A stretch of 64,000 nucleotides of DNA from DMER64 sp049652385 (GTDB lineage: Bacteria; Bacteroidota; Bacteroidia; Bacteroidales; UBA932), in the NCBI GenBank assembly GCA_049652385.1, contig JBASDX010000008.1, positions 62,001 to 126,000 of the forward strand. The letters are read 5' to 3'. The notes under the pieces were generated by a model that saw only the letters and a list, made by a program, of their open reading frames with translations, was not told where the DNA came from and did not search any database. The position numbers and the translations under genes are program-made. Shown one piece after another: positions 27,293-36,948 of the stretch; position 1 is the first letter of the stretch, and each line of letters starts with the position of its first letter.

Positions 27293-27964
27293 TTATTTTA
27301 AAGGTTCTTGCAACAAGTCTAAAAAGTCCAGTGTTGATTTTTCCATAGAGTTTACGATAGAACCAATACGTGCCGACAGATAGTTGTAGGCAAAATAAGC
27401 CGGAATACCAATCAGCAGACCACCTACCGTGGTAACCATAGCAATATAAATACCTTCCGATAACAGGGTAATATCTATGTTGCTGCCGGCCATGGACATG
27501 TTGTAAAAAGCTTTTATCATGCCGATGACAGTCCCCAGAAAACCAACCATGGGAGCACCTCCGGCAATAGATGCCAATACAGGCAGCCCTTTTTCCAGGC
27601 GTGCTACTTCTATGCTGCCTACATTTTCTATGGCAGATTTGATATCAGCCAGGGGTCTTCCGATATTTCGAAGTCCTTTTCCGATCAGACGCGCCGTCAG
27701 GGTGTCTTTGCTCTCACATAAATGAACGGCAGACTGTACTTTTCCATCATAGATGTATTCCTTGATGTTATTCATAAAATCCTGGTCCACTTTAGCTGCT
27801 TTTCTAAGTACAACCAGACGTTCGCCAAAAATGTACACAGCGATGATGGATAATACAAGTAAAACCAGCATGAGCCATCCGCCTTTGGCGGCCATGGATA
27901 ACAGGGAAATAGATGAAGAGGCTTCTGCAACAACCTCTGTTTGAAGTAGAACAATGTGAAACAT
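27293..27964 (-). CDS. exbB: MotA/TolQ/ExbB proton channel protein
   Basis: The 223-residue protein has three transmembrane segments (about 28-47, 125-148 and 168-190) and the family features GKGLRNIGRPL, ASIAGGAPMVGFLGTVIGMI and TTVGGLLIGIPAYFAYN. With ExbD it forms the proton channel that energises the TonB-type protein. The gene follows truA by 12 bp, so the operon seems to be truA-exbB-exbD-tonB. Confidence 0.93.
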   Translation of the reverse strand: MFHIVLLQTEVVAEASSSISLLSMAAKGGWLMLVLLVLSIIAVYIFGERLVVLRKAAKVDQDFMNNIKEYIYDGKVQSAVHLCESKDTLTARLIGKGLRNIGRPLADIKSAIENVGSIEVARLEKGLPVLASIAGGAPMVGFLGTVIGMIKAFYNMSMAGSNIDITLLSEGIYIAMVTTVGGLLIGIPAYFAYNYLSARIGSIVNSMEKSTLDFLDLLQEPLK

Positions 27965-27976
27965 AGGGTTAATTGT

Positions 27977-28744
27977 TTAAAATTTATCGTAAGTAACCTT
28001 CCAAAGAAATAAACCTTCAGCCGGTACGGAATAACCTGCAAAAGAACGATTTTTTTCTGTTATTAACTGCAAAATCCATTCCACGGGTTTTTTCTTTTTT
28101 CCGATTTCCAAAAGCGTTCCCACCATGCAGCGCACCATATCTCGTAAAAACCTATTGGCAGATACTTGGAAAACCCATAACGGAGCTATGGAAAAATCCG
28201 GAGTTTCGATAGTCCAAAAAGCTTCTGTTACAGTACATATATGAGTACGAGCATAGGAGTGAAATTTTGTAAAACTTGTAAAATCATGGGTTCCAATGAG
28301 AAGTGCAGCGGCTTCATTCATCAGTCCCATATCCGGGCGAGGTACAGCGTAGGTTCCGGGAGCAGCCGACAGGTTGTTCAGAAAGGGTTCTTTGCCGGTA
28401 CGGATGAAATACCTGTACGTTCTTTCTTTGGCATCAAACCGGGCATGCATATTATCATCAACGGGAAAAATATTATAGATACGGATATCCTTTGGTAATA
28501 TGGCATTAACTTTGTAAGATAAAGTATCGCAATCCAGGAGGTTCCCGGAAAAATCAAAATGTGCCCGGAAATCTTTTGCGTGAACACCTGTGTCTGTACG
28601 GCCGCATCCGGTAACAGCAATGGTGTTGCCCAATATACAGCTGAGTGCTTCCTCAACACAAGCTTGTATGGTGGGTGCATTTTTTTGAATTTGCCAACCG
28701 TGGTAATGGGCTCCGTTATAGGCCAAATGGATAAAATAACGCAT
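27977..28744 (-). CDS. truA: tRNA pseudouridine(38-40) synthase
   Basis: TruA makes pseudouridine at positions 38-40 of many tRNAs. The 255-residue protein opens MRYFIHLAYNGAHYHGWQIQ and has the catalytic aspartate in GCGRTDTGVHAKDF, then RNYRYFI-like and FLRDMVRCMVGTLLEIG motifs. The ATG at 28744 is chosen; the upstream extension overlaps the divergent promoters. A minus-strand -7 element lies at 28769-28762. Confidence 0.95.
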   Translation of the reverse strand: MRYFIHLAYNGAHYHGWQIQKNAPTIQACVEEALSCILGNTIAVTGCGRTDTGVHAKDFRAHFDFSGNLLDCDTLSYKVNAILPKDIRIYNIFPVDDNMHARFDAKERTYRYFIRTGKEPFLNNLSAAPGTYAVPRPDMGLMNEAAALLIGTHDFTSFTKFHSYARTHICTVTEAFWTIETPDFSIAPLWVFQVSANRFLRDMVRCMVGTLLEIGKKKKPVEWILQLITEKNRSFAGYSVPAEGLFLWKVTYDKF

Positions 28745-28752
28745 AAAGGATG

Positions 28753-28769
28753 TATCTTTGACAAATATA
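28753..28769. promoter_or_regulatory. Back-to-back -7 elements for moxR (+) and truA (-)
   Basis: Plus-strand TATCTTTG (28753-28760) and minus-strand TATATTTG (28769-28762) are separated by one base. Each predicted start site falls in or beside the other element, so the two polymerases could not bind at the same time. Confidence 0.6.
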
Positions 28770-28778
28770 ATTGATAAT

Positions 28779-29771
28779 ATGGAAACCGTAAACATTAAAG
28801 AGTTGAACGAACGGATTCAGAGGGAAAGTGCTTTTGTGGATATCATGACCTTAGAGATGAGCAAGGTAATTGTCGGACAGAAGCAACTGGTGGAAAATTT
28901 ACTCATAGGCCTTCTGGCCAATGGTCATATTTTGCTGGAAGGGGTACCGGGTTTAGCTAAGACTTTAGCCATCAGAACATTGGCAAGTGTAATAGATGCA
29001 CAGTTCAGCCGGATTCAATTTACACCGGATTTATTGCCGGCGGACCTTATCGGCACTTTAATCTATAGCCAGCGTACAGAAGAGTTTCAGGTGAAAAAAG
29101 GGCCTGTTTTTGCTAACTTCATTTTGGCTGACGAGATTAACCGCTCCCCGGCTAAAGTACAATCAGCACTTTTGGAAGCCATGCAGGAAAGGCAGGTGAC
29201 CATTGGAGAACACACATTCCCATTGCCGGAACCTTTCCTGGTTTTGGCTACGCAGAATCCCATAGAACAAGAAGGTACGTATCCTTTGCCGGAAGCGCAG
29301 GTAGACCGGTTTATGTTGAAGGTTATTGTGGACTATCCCAAAAAAGAAGAAGAAAAATTGATTGTACGCATGAACAATTCCGGAGCATTTCCCGTTGCTG
29401 CCCAAGTATTGAAACCGGCAGACATCAGGAAAGCACGTGAAGTGGTAAGGGAAGTATACATGGACGAAAAAATCGAAAAATATATTGTAGATTTGGTTTT
29501 TGCCACCAGAGAGCCGGACAAGTACCTTCTCCCGGATTTAAAACCCCTGATTGCATACGGTTCTTCACCACGGGCCAGTATTTCTTTGGCCATTGCTTCC
29601 AAAGCTTATGCTTTTATCCGCCGCAGGGGATACGTCATTCCGGAAGACGTTCGCGCTGTTGCCTATGAAGTCCTGCGTCACAGGATTGGGCTTACCTACC
29701 AGGCAGAAGCAGATAATGTAGTGAGTGAAGACATTATTACCTCCATCATCAACGCTGTGGAAGTTCCTTAA
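28779..29771 (+). CDS. MoxR family AAA+ ATPase
   Basis: The 330-residue protein is a MoxR AAA+ ATPase: Walker A GVPGLAKT, Walker B LADEINRSPAKVQSALLEAMQE, sensor LATQNPIEQEGTYPLPEAQ. MoxR proteins act as chaperones that insert cofactors or assemble complexes with von Willebrand A partners. Here it leads the bat operon, whose next genes encode such partners. The ATG at 28779 is used since METVNIKELNERIQ fits the family start. Confidence 0.93.
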   Translation: METVNIKELNERIQRESAFVDIMTLEMSKVIVGQKQLVENLLIGLLANGHILLEGVPGLAKTLAIRTLASVIDAQFSRIQFTPDLLPADLIGTLIYSQRTEEFQVKKGPVFANFILADEINRSPAKVQSALLEAMQERQVTIGEHTFPLPEPFLVLATQNPIEQEGTYPLPEAQVDRFMLKVIVDYPKKEEEKLIVRMNNSGAFPVAAQVLKPADIRKAREVVREVYMDEKIEKYIVDLVFATREPDKYLLPDLKPLIAYGSSPRASISLAIASKAYAFIRRRGYVIPEDVRAVAYEVLRHRIGLTYQAEADNVVSEDIITSIINAVEVP

Positions 29772-29779
29772 AAACTACT

Positions 29780-30661
29780 ATGAGCAACGATTTACTCAAG
29801 AACGTACGAAAAATTGAGATTAAAACACGTGGTCTTTCACGTCAGATTTTCGCCGGTGAATACCACTCTGCCTTTAAAGGGCGTGGCATGGCATTTAGTG
29901 AAGTTCGTGAGTACGGATACGGGGATGATATACGTAATATGGATTGGAACGTTACGGCCAGAATGAATGCGCCTTATGTTAAAATCTTTGAGGAAGAAAG
30001 GGAATTGACCGTTGTGCTGCTGATTGATGTCAGCGGTTCCCGCTTGTTTGGAACCAGGGAAAAATTAAAAAAAGAACAATTGGCTGAAATAGCGGCTGTT
30101 TTGAGTTTTTCGGCCTCCATAAACAACGATAAAGTAGGTGCATTGTTTTTCAGCAACAAGGTTGAAAAATTCATTCCTCCAAAAAAAGGGAGGACTCATT
30201 TGCTGCATATTATTCGGGAAATGTTACAATTTGAACCGGAAAGCAAAGAAACGAATATTTCAGAAGCGTTACGTTTTCTTACAAACGCTATCAAGAAACG
30301 TTGTACTGCTTTTCTGTTATCAGACCTGATGGATTTGGATGCAAACGATTATCCCCGTTTTGAGGAAGCCGTGAAAATAGCGGTGAATAAACACGATTTG
30401 GCTGCCATCCAGATTTATGACCATAGAGAAACAGTATTACCCAACGTGGGTATGGTGCGTATGGCGGATGCAGAAACAGGAAAAGAACAATGGATTGACA
30501 CGTCCAACAGGAAAGTCAGGGATACATATGCACGTTGGTACCGGGAGGGACAAGAACGTATCAAAGAGCTTCTTGTAAAATACAGGGTAGATTACGTTAG
30601 GATTGCTACCGATCAGGATTATGTACAACCCCTGATACGTCTTTTTAACAGTAGAGCATAA
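29780..30661 (+). CDS. DUF58 protein with a VWA-like fold
   Basis: This 293-residue protein has the DUF58 signature GRGMAFSEVREYGYGDDIRNMDWN (in part) near residues 34-57 and a MIDAS-like LLIDVSGSRLFGT. It usually partners MoxR. It begins eight bases after moxR and two bases before the next gene. No transmembrane segment is seen, so it is probably cytoplasmic, where MoxR also acts. Exact function in the bat system is not known. Confidence 0.9.
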   Translation: MSNDLLKNVRKIEIKTRGLSRQIFAGEYHSAFKGRGMAFSEVREYGYGDDIRNMDWNVTARMNAPYVKIFEEERELTVVLLIDVSGSRLFGTREKLKKEQLAEIAAVLSFSASINNDKVGALFFSNKVEKFIPPKKGRTHLLHIIREMLQFEPESKETNISEALRFLTNAIKKRCTAFLLSDLMDLDANDYPRFEEAVKIAVNKHDLAAIQIYDHRETVLPNVGMVRMADAETGKEQWIDTSNRKVRDTYARWYREGQERIKELLVKYRVDYVRIATDQDYVQPLIRLFNSRA

Positions 30662-30663
30662 TC

Positions 30664-31638
30664 ATGAAAAGATTCAACAGGTATTATATAATAGGGGGAC
30701 TTGTTCTTGCTTTTCTTCTCTTTCCTTCTTTGATCAAAGCCCAGCAAACGATTGTTCAGGAATCTGAGTTGGAAAAAGACAGTATTCTGATTGGGGACCA
30801 GGTGTGGTGGAGTATGTATTTACCAAAAGATATATGGAAAGAAAGACAGATTGAAACAGCCGTATTTCCACAACCGCCCTTTGATCTTATGCCAGGGGTA
30901 GAGGGGTTGTCCTCTTTACGGCTGGATTCTCTGGTGCGAAAAAAACGTTTGGAAGGTATAAGGGCCGGATTGCTCATTACATCTTTTGACAGCGGATCCT
31001 ACCGATTGCCCGACATGCCGTTGTATTTGAAAAAAGAAGACGGAACAACAGACACGCTATGGTTTAAAGGACCGGAATTATATGTAAACACCATCCCGGT
31101 GGATACGACGTCTTTTAAGCCTTTCGGCATTAAACCACAAATGCGGTATCCCATCACATGGGGTGAGATTTTATCAGTAGCCGGAGCTGTATTTCTTTTG
31201 ATGGCTATTGTATGCCTGCTTGTTTATATCATTAAGCGGCGCAGAAAAAACTTGCCTGTTTTTGCTGATATCAAACCGGAAGACCCTCCGCATACTGCTG
31301 CACTGAAGGTGTTGCATGCCATTAAGGAACAGGAACTGTGGAAAAAACAGAAAGCCAAAGCTTATTATACACTGTTGACAGATACCATACGCATCTATCT
31401 GAAGGGGAGATGGGGTATACAGGCCATGGAGCAAACCTCGGCAGAAATGCTTGCGGCCATTCATGAAAAAAGAAAGAACGATTCTTTGTTAACGGATGAA
31501 GCTCTGGAGTGCCTGTCTTCTATGCTTATGACGGGAGATTTGGCAAAATTTGCAAAATACGTTCCTGCAGATCGTGAAAATGAAGATTCTTTGGATAACG
31601 CCATACGTTTTGTAACACTTACAGCTTATGTTTTTTGA
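30664..31638 (+). CDS. Bat-operon membrane protein, unnamed
   Basis: The 324-residue protein has a signal peptide (about 1-27, ending KAQQ), a periplasmic domain of about 140 residues, one transmembrane helix (about 168-192, AGAVFLLMAIVCLLVYIIK) and a cytoplasmic basic tail of about 130 residues. It occupies the place of the usual uncharacterised gene between the DUF58 gene and batA in Bacteroidota. It overlaps batA by 11 bp. No enzymatic motif is seen; a structural part in the Bat complex is an inference. Confidence 0.75.
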   Translation: MKRFNRYYIIGGLVLAFLLFPSLIKAQQTIVQESELEKDSILIGDQVWWSMYLPKDIWKERQIETAVFPQPPFDLMPGVEGLSSLRLDSLVRKKRLEGIRAGLLITSFDSGSYRLPDMPLYLKKEDGTTDTLWFKGPELYVNTIPVDTTSFKPFGIKPQMRYPITWGEILSVAGAVFLLMAIVCLLVYIIKRRRKNLPVFADIKPEDPPHTAALKVLHAIKEQELWKKQKAKAYYTLLTDTIRIYLKGRWGIQAMEQTSAEMLAAIHEKRKNDSLLTDEALECLSSMLMTGDLAKFAKYVPADRENEDSLDNAIRFVTLTAYVF

Positions 31639-32617
31639 ATATCCACGACTCTTGTTCTTATTGATTTTGCTGGCCTTCCTGGCAGGGTGGTATGTTTATA
31701 GAGAATGGAAAGGGAAAAACGTACCGTCTCTTCAGGTTTCGACGCTGCTCCCGTTTAAAAGTCAGGGAAGGTCTTTAAAGAGAATATTGTACCACGCACC
31801 ATTTGCCTTGCGTTTGGTGGCTTTGGCAGCCTTGATTATAGCCATGGCGCGTCCGAGATCTTCCCAGGACTACCAGACAACAACTACGGAAGGCATTGAT
31901 ATCATGTTGGTGCTTGATGTGTCTTCTTCTATGTTGGCGCGTGATTTTAAGCCGGACAGGATTGCGGCGGCAAAAGATATTGCCATACAATTTATCGCAG
32001 AAAGACCTACTGACAGAATGGGGATTGTGGTTTTTGCCGGAGAATCTTATACACAATGTCCATTGACGACAGATCGTGTGACACTCATCAATATGGTAAA
32101 AGAAGTACAAACCGGGTTGATTGAAGACGGAACGGCTATTGGAAACGGCTTGGCTACTGCAGTAGCACGGCTTAAAGATTCAGATGCCCTCAGCCGGGTG
32201 GTCATTTTATTGACAGATGGTGTGAACAACAGGGGAGAAGTTACTCCGTTAATGGCGGCGGAAATAGCAAAAACGTATGGGATACGGGTATATACTATTG
32301 GCGTGGGAGCTCACGGAATGGCTCCTTATCCCGTAATGACTCCGTATGGAGTACAATTGCAGCAGATGCTGGTGGAAATTGATGAAGAATTGCTCAGGCA
32401 AATGGCAGAAATGACAGGAGGAGCCTATTTCAGAGCGACCGATAATACCAAATTGATATCTATCTACGGCCAAATCAACAAAATGGAAAAAAGTAAAACA
32501 CAGGTTGATTCTTTTCCGGTATATAAAGAATTGTTTATGATTTTTGCCTTGACAGCCTTGTTCGCTTTGGCTTTGGAATTCCTGATACGTTGGGTTGTTT
32601 TAAGAAGAATACCTTAA
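31628..32617 (+). CDS. batA: BatA, VWA-domain aerotolerance protein
   Basis: The 329-residue protein has N-terminal membrane segments (about 6-21 and 57-74), a VWA domain with a full MIDAS (DVSSSM, GTAIGNG, LTDGVNN) and a C-terminal helix near 300-320. Bat proteins were linked to oxygen tolerance in Bacteroides fragilis; the mechanism is open. BatA and the next VWA protein probably form a complex in the inner membrane. The next gene starts immediately after its stop. Confidence 0.92.
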   Translation: MFFEYPRLLFLLILLAFLAGWYVYREWKGKNVPSLQVSTLLPFKSQGRSLKRILYHAPFALRLVALAALIIAMARPRSSQDYQTTTTEGIDIMLVLDVSSSMLARDFKPDRIAAAKDIAIQFIAERPTDRMGIVVFAGESYTQCPLTTDRVTLINMVKEVQTGLIEDGTAIGNGLATAVARLKDSDALSRVVILLTDGVNNRGEVTPLMAAEIAKTYGIRVYTIGVGAHGMAPYPVMTPYGVQLQQMLVEIDEELLRQMAEMTGGAYFRATDNTKLISIYGQINKMEKSKTQVDSFPVYKELFMIFALTALFALALEFLIRWVVLRRIP

Positions 32618-34315
32618 ATGCATATGATACAGATAGCTCAGGCACAGTACTTATGGATTCTTGCTCTTATTCCTTTGCTTTTTTTGGCCTATGGAATGTA
32701 CAGAAGGCATGGAAAACGTATGCTTAAAAAATTCGGAGATCCCGAACTGATGAAACCTCTTATGCCTGATGTGTCGCCCAGGAAGGGGTGGTTGAAGATG
32801 GTCTTGTTTTCTCTGGGCTTATTCTTTTTTGTCCTGGGGTTGTCCCGTCCGCGCACCGGAGCCAGAGTGAAGGAAATGAAACGTACGGGGGTGGAAATCA
32901 TCATCGCCATGGATGTATCTAATTCTATGCTGGCAGAAGATTATTCTCCCAACAGGCTGGAGCGGGCAAAATTGGCAGTTTCTCGATTGGTGGATAATTT
33001 GGGAAGAGACAGAATCGGGTTAATCATTTTTGCGGGGGATGCTTTTGTACAGTTACCGGTTACTACTGATTATGTGAGTGCTAAAATGTTTTTACGCTCC
33101 ATCAGCACACATTCCATTCCAAGGCAAGGTACGGCCATTGGGCAGGCTATTCTGACAGGTATACGAAGTTTCAGCCTGGACACTCCGGGAAGCAGGGCTT
33201 TGATTATTATTTCAGACGGGGAAGACCATGAAGACGACCCGGTACCGATAGCCAAAGAAGCGGCACAGCAAGGTGTTCAGGTTCACTGTATTGGCATTGG
33301 ATCAGAAACGGGTAAACCTATACCAATGGACGATGGATCTTTGCTAAAAGACAAGGAGGGGAATATAGTCGTAACAAAGCTGGATGAAAAAACACTTATG
33401 GAGGTAGCGGAAGCCGGTAAAGGAGTGTATGTCAGGGCCGGCCATTCAGATTTTGGCCTTCAGGGAATCTTTGAGCAGATTCGAAAAATGGACGAACAGG
33501 AGTTTCAATCTGTAGTTTTTGAAGATTTTAATGAGCAGTATATGTATTTTTTTGGAATAGCTCTTTTTTTCTTTTTAATGGAAATGTTGATAGGCGAGCG
33601 GAAAGTAAAGAGGTTTAAAAGTTTTGATATCTTTACGAGAACTTTTTTGTTTTTTCTTGTTTTTACGGGTATTTCCATAGCTGCAACGGCTCAACCTGAC
33701 AAGAAAGACGTACGTGCCGGCAACAAAGCGTTTAGAAGGGGAGATTTGGAACAAGCCTTGATTGACTATCAAAAGGCTCTTTCGAAGGATACAACTTCAC
33801 TTAAAGCAAAATATAATTTGGCCAATGTCTTACATCAACTGGAACAGCACGATCAGGCCGTAGAAACCATGCATGCCGTCCCTGATTCTTTACAAATCAA
33901 TGAACAGAAAGCTGATGCCTGGCACAATTCGGGCAACTTTCAATTGAGTCGGGAAGATTATGCAAAAAGTATAGAAGCGTATAAAAACGCACTCCGCAAA
34001 AGACCTGGAGATTATGAAACGAAAACCAATCTTGCCTATGCTCAAAAAATGCTGAGGGATCAGCAAGATAAGGAAAACCAAGACGAAGATAAGAACCAGG
34101 AGCAGGATCAAGATCAGGATCAGGATCAAGAAAAAGATCAAGACCGGGAGCAAGATAAAAACAAAAACCAGGAACAGCCGGAACCCGCCATAACCCCTCA
34201 AGCGGCACAACAAATTTTAGAGGCCATACAGCAAAAGGAGAAAGAAACGCAGGAAAAGATACAGAAAGAGAAAGCAAAAGCAGCAGTCCCGGTACGTTCA
34301 GATAAAAACTGGTAA
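32618..34315 (+). CDS. batB: BatB-BatC fusion: VWA domain joined to a TPR domain
   Basis: This single 565-residue reading frame covers what are two genes in Bacteroides fragilis. The BatB part has membrane segments (about 11-28 and 60-78), a VWA domain with intact MIDAS (DVSNSM, GTAIGQA, ISDGEDH) and a helix near 308-326. A second hydrophobic stretch follows (about 340-357, FLFFLVFTGISIAATAQ) that looks like the old BatC signal peptide without its Met. Then come TPR repeats (about 365-475), a Gln/Asp/Lys/Glu-rich stretch and the BatC-type end QEKIQKEKAKA ... RSDKNW. With two added crossings, VWA and TPR would face the same side. No frameshift is needed. Confidence 0.88.
   Translation: MHMIQIAQAQYLWILALIPLLFLAYGMYRRHGKRMLKKFGDPELMKPLMPDVSPRKGWLKMVLFSLGLFFFVLGLSRPRTGARVKEMKRTGVEIIIAMDVSNSMLAEDYSPNRLERAKLAVSRLVDNLGRDRIGLIIFAGDAFVQLPVTTDYVSAKMFLRSISTHSIPRQGTAIGQAILTGIRSFSLDTPGSRALIIISDGEDHEDDPVPIAKEAAQQGVQVHCIGIGSETGKPIPMDDGSLLKDKEGNIVVTKLDEKTLMEVAEAGKGVYVRAGHSDFGLQGIFEQIRKMDEQEFQSVVFEDFNEQYMYFFGIALFFFLMEMLIGERKVKRFKSFDIFTRTFLFFLVFTGISIAATAQPDKKDVRAGNKAFRRGDLEQALIDYQKALSKDTTSLKAKYNLANVLHQLEQHDQAVETMHAVPDSLQINEQKADAWHNSGNFQLSREDYAKSIEAYKNALRKRPGDYETKTNLAYAQKMLRDQQDKENQDEDKNQEQDQDQDQDQEKDQDREQDKNKNQEQPEPAITPQAAQQILEAIQQKEKETQEKIQKEKAKAAVPVRSDKNW
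34095..34150 (+). repeat. Short GATCAG-type repeat in the BatB-C linker
   Basis: An imperfect six-base repeat (GATCAG/GACCAG/GATCAA) encodes alternating Asp-Gln. It is in frame in multiples of six, so copy changes would alter linker length without breaking the protein. Confidence 0.5.
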
Positions 34316-34328
34316 AACACCCCGTGTT

Positions 34329-36134
34329 ATGAGAAGAGTTATCATTACAGCAATAAGTGTTTTATACTTTGTGCAAGTAAGTGCGCAAGGGACGTTTACA
34401 GTAGAAGTCCCCGGAGTAGTAGCGACAGGGGAAAGGTTTCGTCTTGTATTTACGGCAACAGATTTGCCCCATGATACTTTTACTCCGCCTTCGATTCAAC
34501 ATTTCCATGTTTTAGCCGGTCCTACGACATCCACCATGAATAGGATGGAATATGTAAACGGACGCAGAACACAAAGTCGTTCCATCAGTTATACCTATAT
34601 TTTGGAAGCCTATGAGCCGGGAAGCTTTACTATTGAAGAGGCCTCCATCGTATCTGACCATGTAACTTATAAGACACGACCGGTTACCATAGAAGTCATC
34701 AAAGGGACAGTTAAACCGTCAAGAGACCACAGCGCAGAACAGGCAACAGTATCTACGGAAATAACAGATGAAGATGTATTTTTGCGTTTATCCGTCAATA
34801 AGAAAAAAGTAGTAAAAGGAGAACCGCTGACAGCCACTCTCATTTTATATACACGTGTGAATGTGGCCGGTGCAGAAGATATCAGGTTTCCGGAATTTAA
34901 TGGGTTTTGGAGCCAGGAAGTATATGCTCCTCAACAAATTGAATGGAAACGGGAAAACGTGAAAGGAGAGATTTACCAGACGGCTGTTTTGCGAAGTTAT
35001 GTATTACTTCCCCAGCAGACCGGGGATATACGCATAGATCCATCGGAAATTGTATGTGTTATTCAAGTTCGTAGTGCCCGAAGGGGGCAATCTTTGCTTG
35101 ATGATTTTTTTGATTCTTACCAAACGGTACGAAAACGAGTTACCTCTCCTCCCGTAACCATAACGGTTAAAAACCTGCCTTCGGGAGCACCGGCATCTTT
35201 TAAAGGAGCTGTGGGCAAATTTTCTTTGCAGACACATTTGGGGAAGGATACCATCCGGGCTCATGATGCTGTCTCCATGTTTGTTACAGTCAGGGGAGAA
35301 GGAAATATCAATTTGTTGGAGGCGCCGGGCGTACAGTTTCCTCCGGATTTTGAAGTCTATGACGCAAAAATCTCAGATAATTACAAAAGCTCAGAAGGTA
35401 CCTTTATAGGATCAAAAACATTTGAATATCCTATTATACCCAGGAGTCATGGAACATTCATCATTAAACCCGTTGAGTTTACGTATTATGATATTACTTC
35501 CGGAACGTACAAGACCTTGCGCAGTACTCCCGGAGTGCTGCAAGTAGAGAAAAGTGCCGAGGGGAGGTTTGCTTCCGGATCATACGTAACAACCCAAAGA
35601 AGAAGAGTGGAAAGCCTGGGTGAAGATATCCGGTATATACAGACGGCTTCTCCTGTATGGCGCAGAAAGGGGACTTTTTTTACGGGAAGCTTGTATTACT
35701 ACGGATTTCTGACAGTTCTGCTGGCAGGTTCGGGCATGGTTTTCTACGTTCTGCATAAAAGGAAAGAACATAAAAAAGACGTGGTACGGGTACGCAACAG
35801 CAGGGCCAACAAAGTGGCAAGAGCGCGTTTAAAAACAGCAGACGACTATATGAAACGCCATTTGTTTGAGGCATATTATGAAGAGTTAAACCGTGCCCTG
35901 TGGGGCTATATTGCGGACAAATTGGCATTATCACAAGCCGACAGCTCCAGAGAAAGGATAGAGGCTTTATTAAGGGAGCGGGAGGTGGACGAAGATCTTA
36001 TAAAAGCATACACAAATCTTATAGAAGCCTGTGAGTTTGCCCGTTACGCACCCGACCCGGGACAGACGGCAAAAGAAAGGATTTTTGAGAATGCTGTTGC
36101 GGTCATCAGTAACATGGAACAAGTTTTGAAATGA
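34329..36134 (+). CDS. batD: BatD family protein
   Basis: This 601-residue protein has a signal peptide (about 1-19), a large periplasmic region of repeated beta-sandwich domains typical of BatD (TFTVEVPGVVATGERFRLVF at the start is the family hallmark), a transmembrane helix (about 455-478) and a cytoplasmic helical tail of about 120 residues. It is expected to cooperate with BatA and the BatB-C fusion. It begins 13 bp after the fusion gene. Confidence 0.9.
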   Translation: MRRVIITAISVLYFVQVSAQGTFTVEVPGVVATGERFRLVFTATDLPHDTFTPPSIQHFHVLAGPTTSTMNRMEYVNGRRTQSRSISYTYILEAYEPGSFTIEEASIVSDHVTYKTRPVTIEVIKGTVKPSRDHSAEQATVSTEITDEDVFLRLSVNKKKVVKGEPLTATLILYTRVNVAGAEDIRFPEFNGFWSQEVYAPQQIEWKRENVKGEIYQTAVLRSYVLLPQQTGDIRIDPSEIVCVIQVRSARRGQSLLDDFFDSYQTVRKRVTSPPVTITVKNLPSGAPASFKGAVGKFSLQTHLGKDTIRAHDAVSMFVTVRGEGNINLLEAPGVQFPPDFEVYDAKISDNYKSSEGTFIGSKTFEYPIIPRSHGTFIIKPVEFTYYDITSGTYKTLRSTPGVLQVEKSAEGRFASGSYVTTQRRRVESLGEDIRYIQTASPVWRRKGTFFTGSLYYYGFLTVLLAGSGMVFYVLHKRKEHKKDVVRVRNSRANKVARARLKTADDYMKRHLFEAYYEELNRALWGYIADKLALSQADSSRERIEALLREREVDEDLIKAYTNLIEACEFARYAPDPGQTAKERIFENAVAVISNMEQVLK

Positions 36135-36141
36135 TGTACTT

Positions 36142-36927
36142 ATGAAAAAATACTTGTTATTACTTTTTCTGTTATTTGCCCATGTGTTTGCAGTTTCCGC
36201 CGATTCCGCGGAAAAAATTGACCGCACAACAACGGATAGCTTATGGGACAGAGCCAACTCTTTTTATACCGAAGCACAATATGAACGGGCATTGGAAGGG
36301 TATTTGCAGATTGAACAATCCGGTGCAGAGTCTGCCTTTTTGTATTACAATATCGGTAATACGTACTACAAGATGCAGCAGCACGCCTTTGCAATTTTGT
36401 ATTATGAAAAAGCGTTGCGTTTGGACCCTCATAACGCAGATGTTCTATATAACCTTTCAGTAGTACGCGAGCAATGCATAGACAGGATTGAGCCCATACC
36501 GCAATTTTTTGTCACGCAATGGATCCAAAAGACATACAGGATGCTTTCTCCCGACATTTGGTCGTTGCTTTCTCTGGTATTTTTGCCTTTGTCGTTGACT
36601 TTTGTCATGTTATTTGTGTATGCCGGTCCTGTTGAATTACGGAAAGCTTCTTTTGTATTGGCAGTATTTATTTTTCTTCTGTTTGTCACATCGTGGGGTT
36701 TTGCCCGACAGTCAAAAAAAGAAGCTGTAAGAGCAGATATGGCTATTGTCATGTCGGCCGTGAGTTCTGTAAAATCTGCGCCGGGTATGCAAGGCAAAGA
36801 TTTATTGGTTTTGCATGAAGGAACAAAAGTACGCGTTTTGGAGGAAGCCGGTGAATGGGCCCGTATAGAACTGGAAGACGGCAGGCAAGGGTGGCTGCTG
36901 TTGCATGAAATTCTTTTTGTATATTAG
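36142..36927 (+). CDS. batE: BatE family protein with TPR and SH3b domains
   Basis: The 261-residue protein has a signal peptide (about 1-20), TPR repeats (about 33-115, including YYNIGNTYYKMQQHAFAILYYEKAL), two transmembrane segments near 145-165 and 172-190, and a C-terminal bacterial SH3 domain (VLHEGTKVRVLEEAGEWARIEL...GWL). This matches BatE, last in the bat operon. TPR proteins here probably mediate contacts; the SH3b part could bind peptidoglycan or protein. Confidence 0.88.
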   Translation: MKKYLLLLFLLFAHVFAVSADSAEKIDRTTTDSLWDRANSFYTEAQYERALEGYLQIEQSGAESAFLYYNIGNTYYKMQQHAFAILYYEKALRLDPHNADVLYNLSVVREQCIDRIEPIPQFFVTQWIQKTYRMLSPDIWSLLSLVFLPLSLTFVMLFVYAGPVELRKASFVLAVFIFLLFVTSWGFARQSKKEAVRADMAIVMSAVSSVKSAPGMQGKDLLVLHEGTKVRVLEEAGEWARIELEDGRQGWLLLHEILFVY

Positions 36928-36948
36928 AAAGTTAAAAATAATTATTAC

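Noticed and set aside
32618..34315. Frameshift or assembly error joining batB and batC
   Set aside because: The frame is continuous and the joint keeps sensible signal-like sequence; an error remains possible but nothing in the sequence indicates it.
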